Positions 29,240 to 30,335 of a DNA stretch of 30,335 bases are shown here, in pieces. Location: NCBI GenBank assembly GCA_036759125.1, contig DAIOVG010000011.1:1-30335 (forward strand), written 5' to 3'. A program made the translations under genes and the position numbers. How positions within the stretch are numbered: the first letter of the stretch is position 1; each line of letters starts with the position of its first letter. The notes beneath the pieces are model-generated. The model was not told the origin of the DNA. It saw only the letters and a list, made by a program, of their open reading frames with translations, and did no database searches. This stretch comes from CAXXOK01 sp036759125 (GTDB lineage Bacteria; Bacillota; Clostridia; Christensenellales; Aristaeellaceae).

Positions 29240-30335
29240 TCATGGGGTCTTCATTTTCATTAGCTCGTACCACAGTCCGTCCTGCTCCGCTCGCATGGCC
29301 AGGGCAACGCCGGGCTGGCCGGTGACGGGGTTGAGTATGCCCGCGCGCAGGGTATAGGAGCCGGTTTTCGGCCGCAGGGCAACGGTTACGGGCACGGTAG
29401 TACCCGGGAGAACGTCCCGCAAATCGAGCGCGAGGGGGCACAGGGTTTCGTTGCCGTCCGCATCCAGCAGGGAAAGGGCGGGCTGCCAGTCAAAATAAAA
29501 CGGCGCGATGCCGTCGTTGACAAAAGAAAGGGTGACCTGTGTTTCACCTGTCGCGGTGACCGTCAGCTCGCACTGTGACACGCGCAGGCGGTAGCCGATC
29601 ATGCGGCTTAGGGCATCCAGCGCCGCCTGATCCTTGCCGCCCAGCTGGATATCGGAAAAGCTGCCCGGCCCGATCCAGCTGGTGTGGGACTGTGTGAACA
29701 GCGATACGGTTTGCTGAAAGCTGTCGCGCAGCAGCGCCTCGTGCGCAATGAAGGTGGAAAGCTCCCCGCCGACGGGCGCGCTTTTCCAGGCGTCCGGCAT
29801 GGGCACGAGAGCATTTTTCCCGTCGGGGGACTCGTAATCGCCGCCGTTTTGAATCCAGTCAAGCCACGTTTCCGTGGAGTCCGGATCGCCCGCCGTATCG
29901 TTGAACAGGCCAAGGCCCAGGTCCGCGGCGATGGCAAACGGCCTGCGCATCATGATAAACGCATGGGGAAACGCGTCAATATAGGGCAGCACGTAGCGGC
30001 TGCGCACGTCGGCGTTTGGCATCTGGCCGAGCTTTTGGTGTACGTGCCACTCGCCCCAGTGCCCCAGCGATCCCAGCTCCACATAGGCAAAAAAAGGATC
30101 GTTTCCATAACGCGCGCCCAGCGCCGCAATGGCCCTGGCGTGCGCCTCAATCAGCACGGGATTGGTATAGTTGGGGCTGTAGCCGCGTCCGTAGGGTACG
30201 GAATACTGCGTGCCGTCCTGCCCGGTGGCCTGGTAGAGCCAGCCGGGGATGTCGCGGTGGGCGCTGTCGCCCGGTACATCCAGCACAAAGCGGAAGATGA
30301 GGTGCTTGCCCTCCGCCAGCCAGCGTTCAAACTGG
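29240..30335 (-). CDS. DUF4832-type protein, glycosidase-like, 5' end outside the window
   Basis: The frame is open to the right edge, so the N-terminus is missing; about 364 residues are visible. The first part has FRFVLDVPGDS, YSPNYTNPVLIEAHARAIAA, YVELGSLGHWGEWHVHQ and FIMMRRPF, the pattern of DUF4832/DUF4874 proteins, whose fold is a TIM barrel related to glycoside hydrolases. The Glu in ELGSLG or in GEWH could be catalytic. The last ~110 residues form a beta domain (TVTATGETQVTLSFVNDGIA, PVTVALRPKTGSYTLRAGI), as expected for the DUF4832 C-terminal part. It is probably a surface or secreted glycan-acting protein. No signal can be seen because the start is missing. Confidence 0.8.
   Translation of the reverse strand, partial: QFERWLAEGKHLIFRFVLDVPGDSAHRDIPGWLYQATGQDGTQYSVPYGRGYSPNYTNPVLIEAHARAIAALGARYGNDPFFAYVELGSLGHWGEWHVHQKLGQMPNADVRSRYVLPYIDAFPHAFIMMRRPFAIAADLGLGLFNDTAGDPDSTETWLDWIQNGGDYESPDGKNALVPMPDAWKSAPVGGELSTFIAHEALLRDSFQQTVSLFTQSHTSWIGPGSFSDIQLGGKDQAALDALSRMIGYRLRVSQCELTVTATGETQVTLSFVNDGIAPFYFDWQPALSLLDADGNETLCPLALDLRDVLPGTTVPVTVALRPKTGSYTLRAGILNPVTGQPGVALAMRAEQDGLWYELMKMKTP

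Overview
The window looks like chromosomal DNA from an anaerobic, GC-rich Bacillota, most likely a Clostridia or Christensenellales-type gut lineage. This is an inference. It rests on strong GGAGG ribosome binding sites, frequent TTG starts, a YesM/YesN-type two-component pair, a CcdA-Msr operon laid out as in streptococci, and intrinsic terminators after most units. No rRNA, tRNA, CRISPR array, insertion sequence or complete prophage was found. Two stretches stand out by low GC: the middle of the restriction enzyme (8441-9424) and the Abi gene with its leader (28000-29240).

Layout. 1-160: tail of a YbjQ/UPF0145 gene. 316-1854 (-): secreted protein with three repeated domains. 2224-3231 (+): diguanylate cyclase. 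3287-4560 (-): SAM methyltransferase behind a roughly 400-nt leader with a promoter, a small ORF and a terminator/antiterminator pair. 4557-6043 (-): XRE-cupin regulator and metallo-hydrolase operon. 6289-6464 (+): a complete miniature gene for a 23-residue basic peptide. 6563-6820: a duplicated 64-bp palindromic repeat. 6905-9691 (+): a single-chain MmeI-like (type IIL) restriction-modification enzyme with a foreign-looking target-recognition segment.

9833-16379 (-) is probably one long operon: secreted tandem rhodanese, CcdA, a thioredoxin-MsrA-MsrB fusion, AraC-type response regulator, histidine kinase, AEC transporter. It would move reducing power across the membrane to repair oxidised methionines outside the cytoplasm, with its own two-component system. 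Divergent to it is a YfbK-type von Willebrand A protein (16576-18492), then bacterioferritin (18783-19247) and a four-gene glutamate/glutamine-type ABC importer (19601-22657) in the GluABCD order, preceded by an attenuator-like leader.

22957-24567 (-) is a uracil/xanthine permease with a long leader. After it come a GNAT acetyltransferase, a lipoprotein form of barnase with no barstar nearby, an atypical SDR epimerase, and galE. The right end holds the best candidate for an unusual system: an AbiF/Abi_2 HEPN protein preceded by its own promoter and a compact structured RNA, resembling the abiF RNA-toxin arrangement, on an AT-rich island. The window closes inside a DUF4832-type protein (-).
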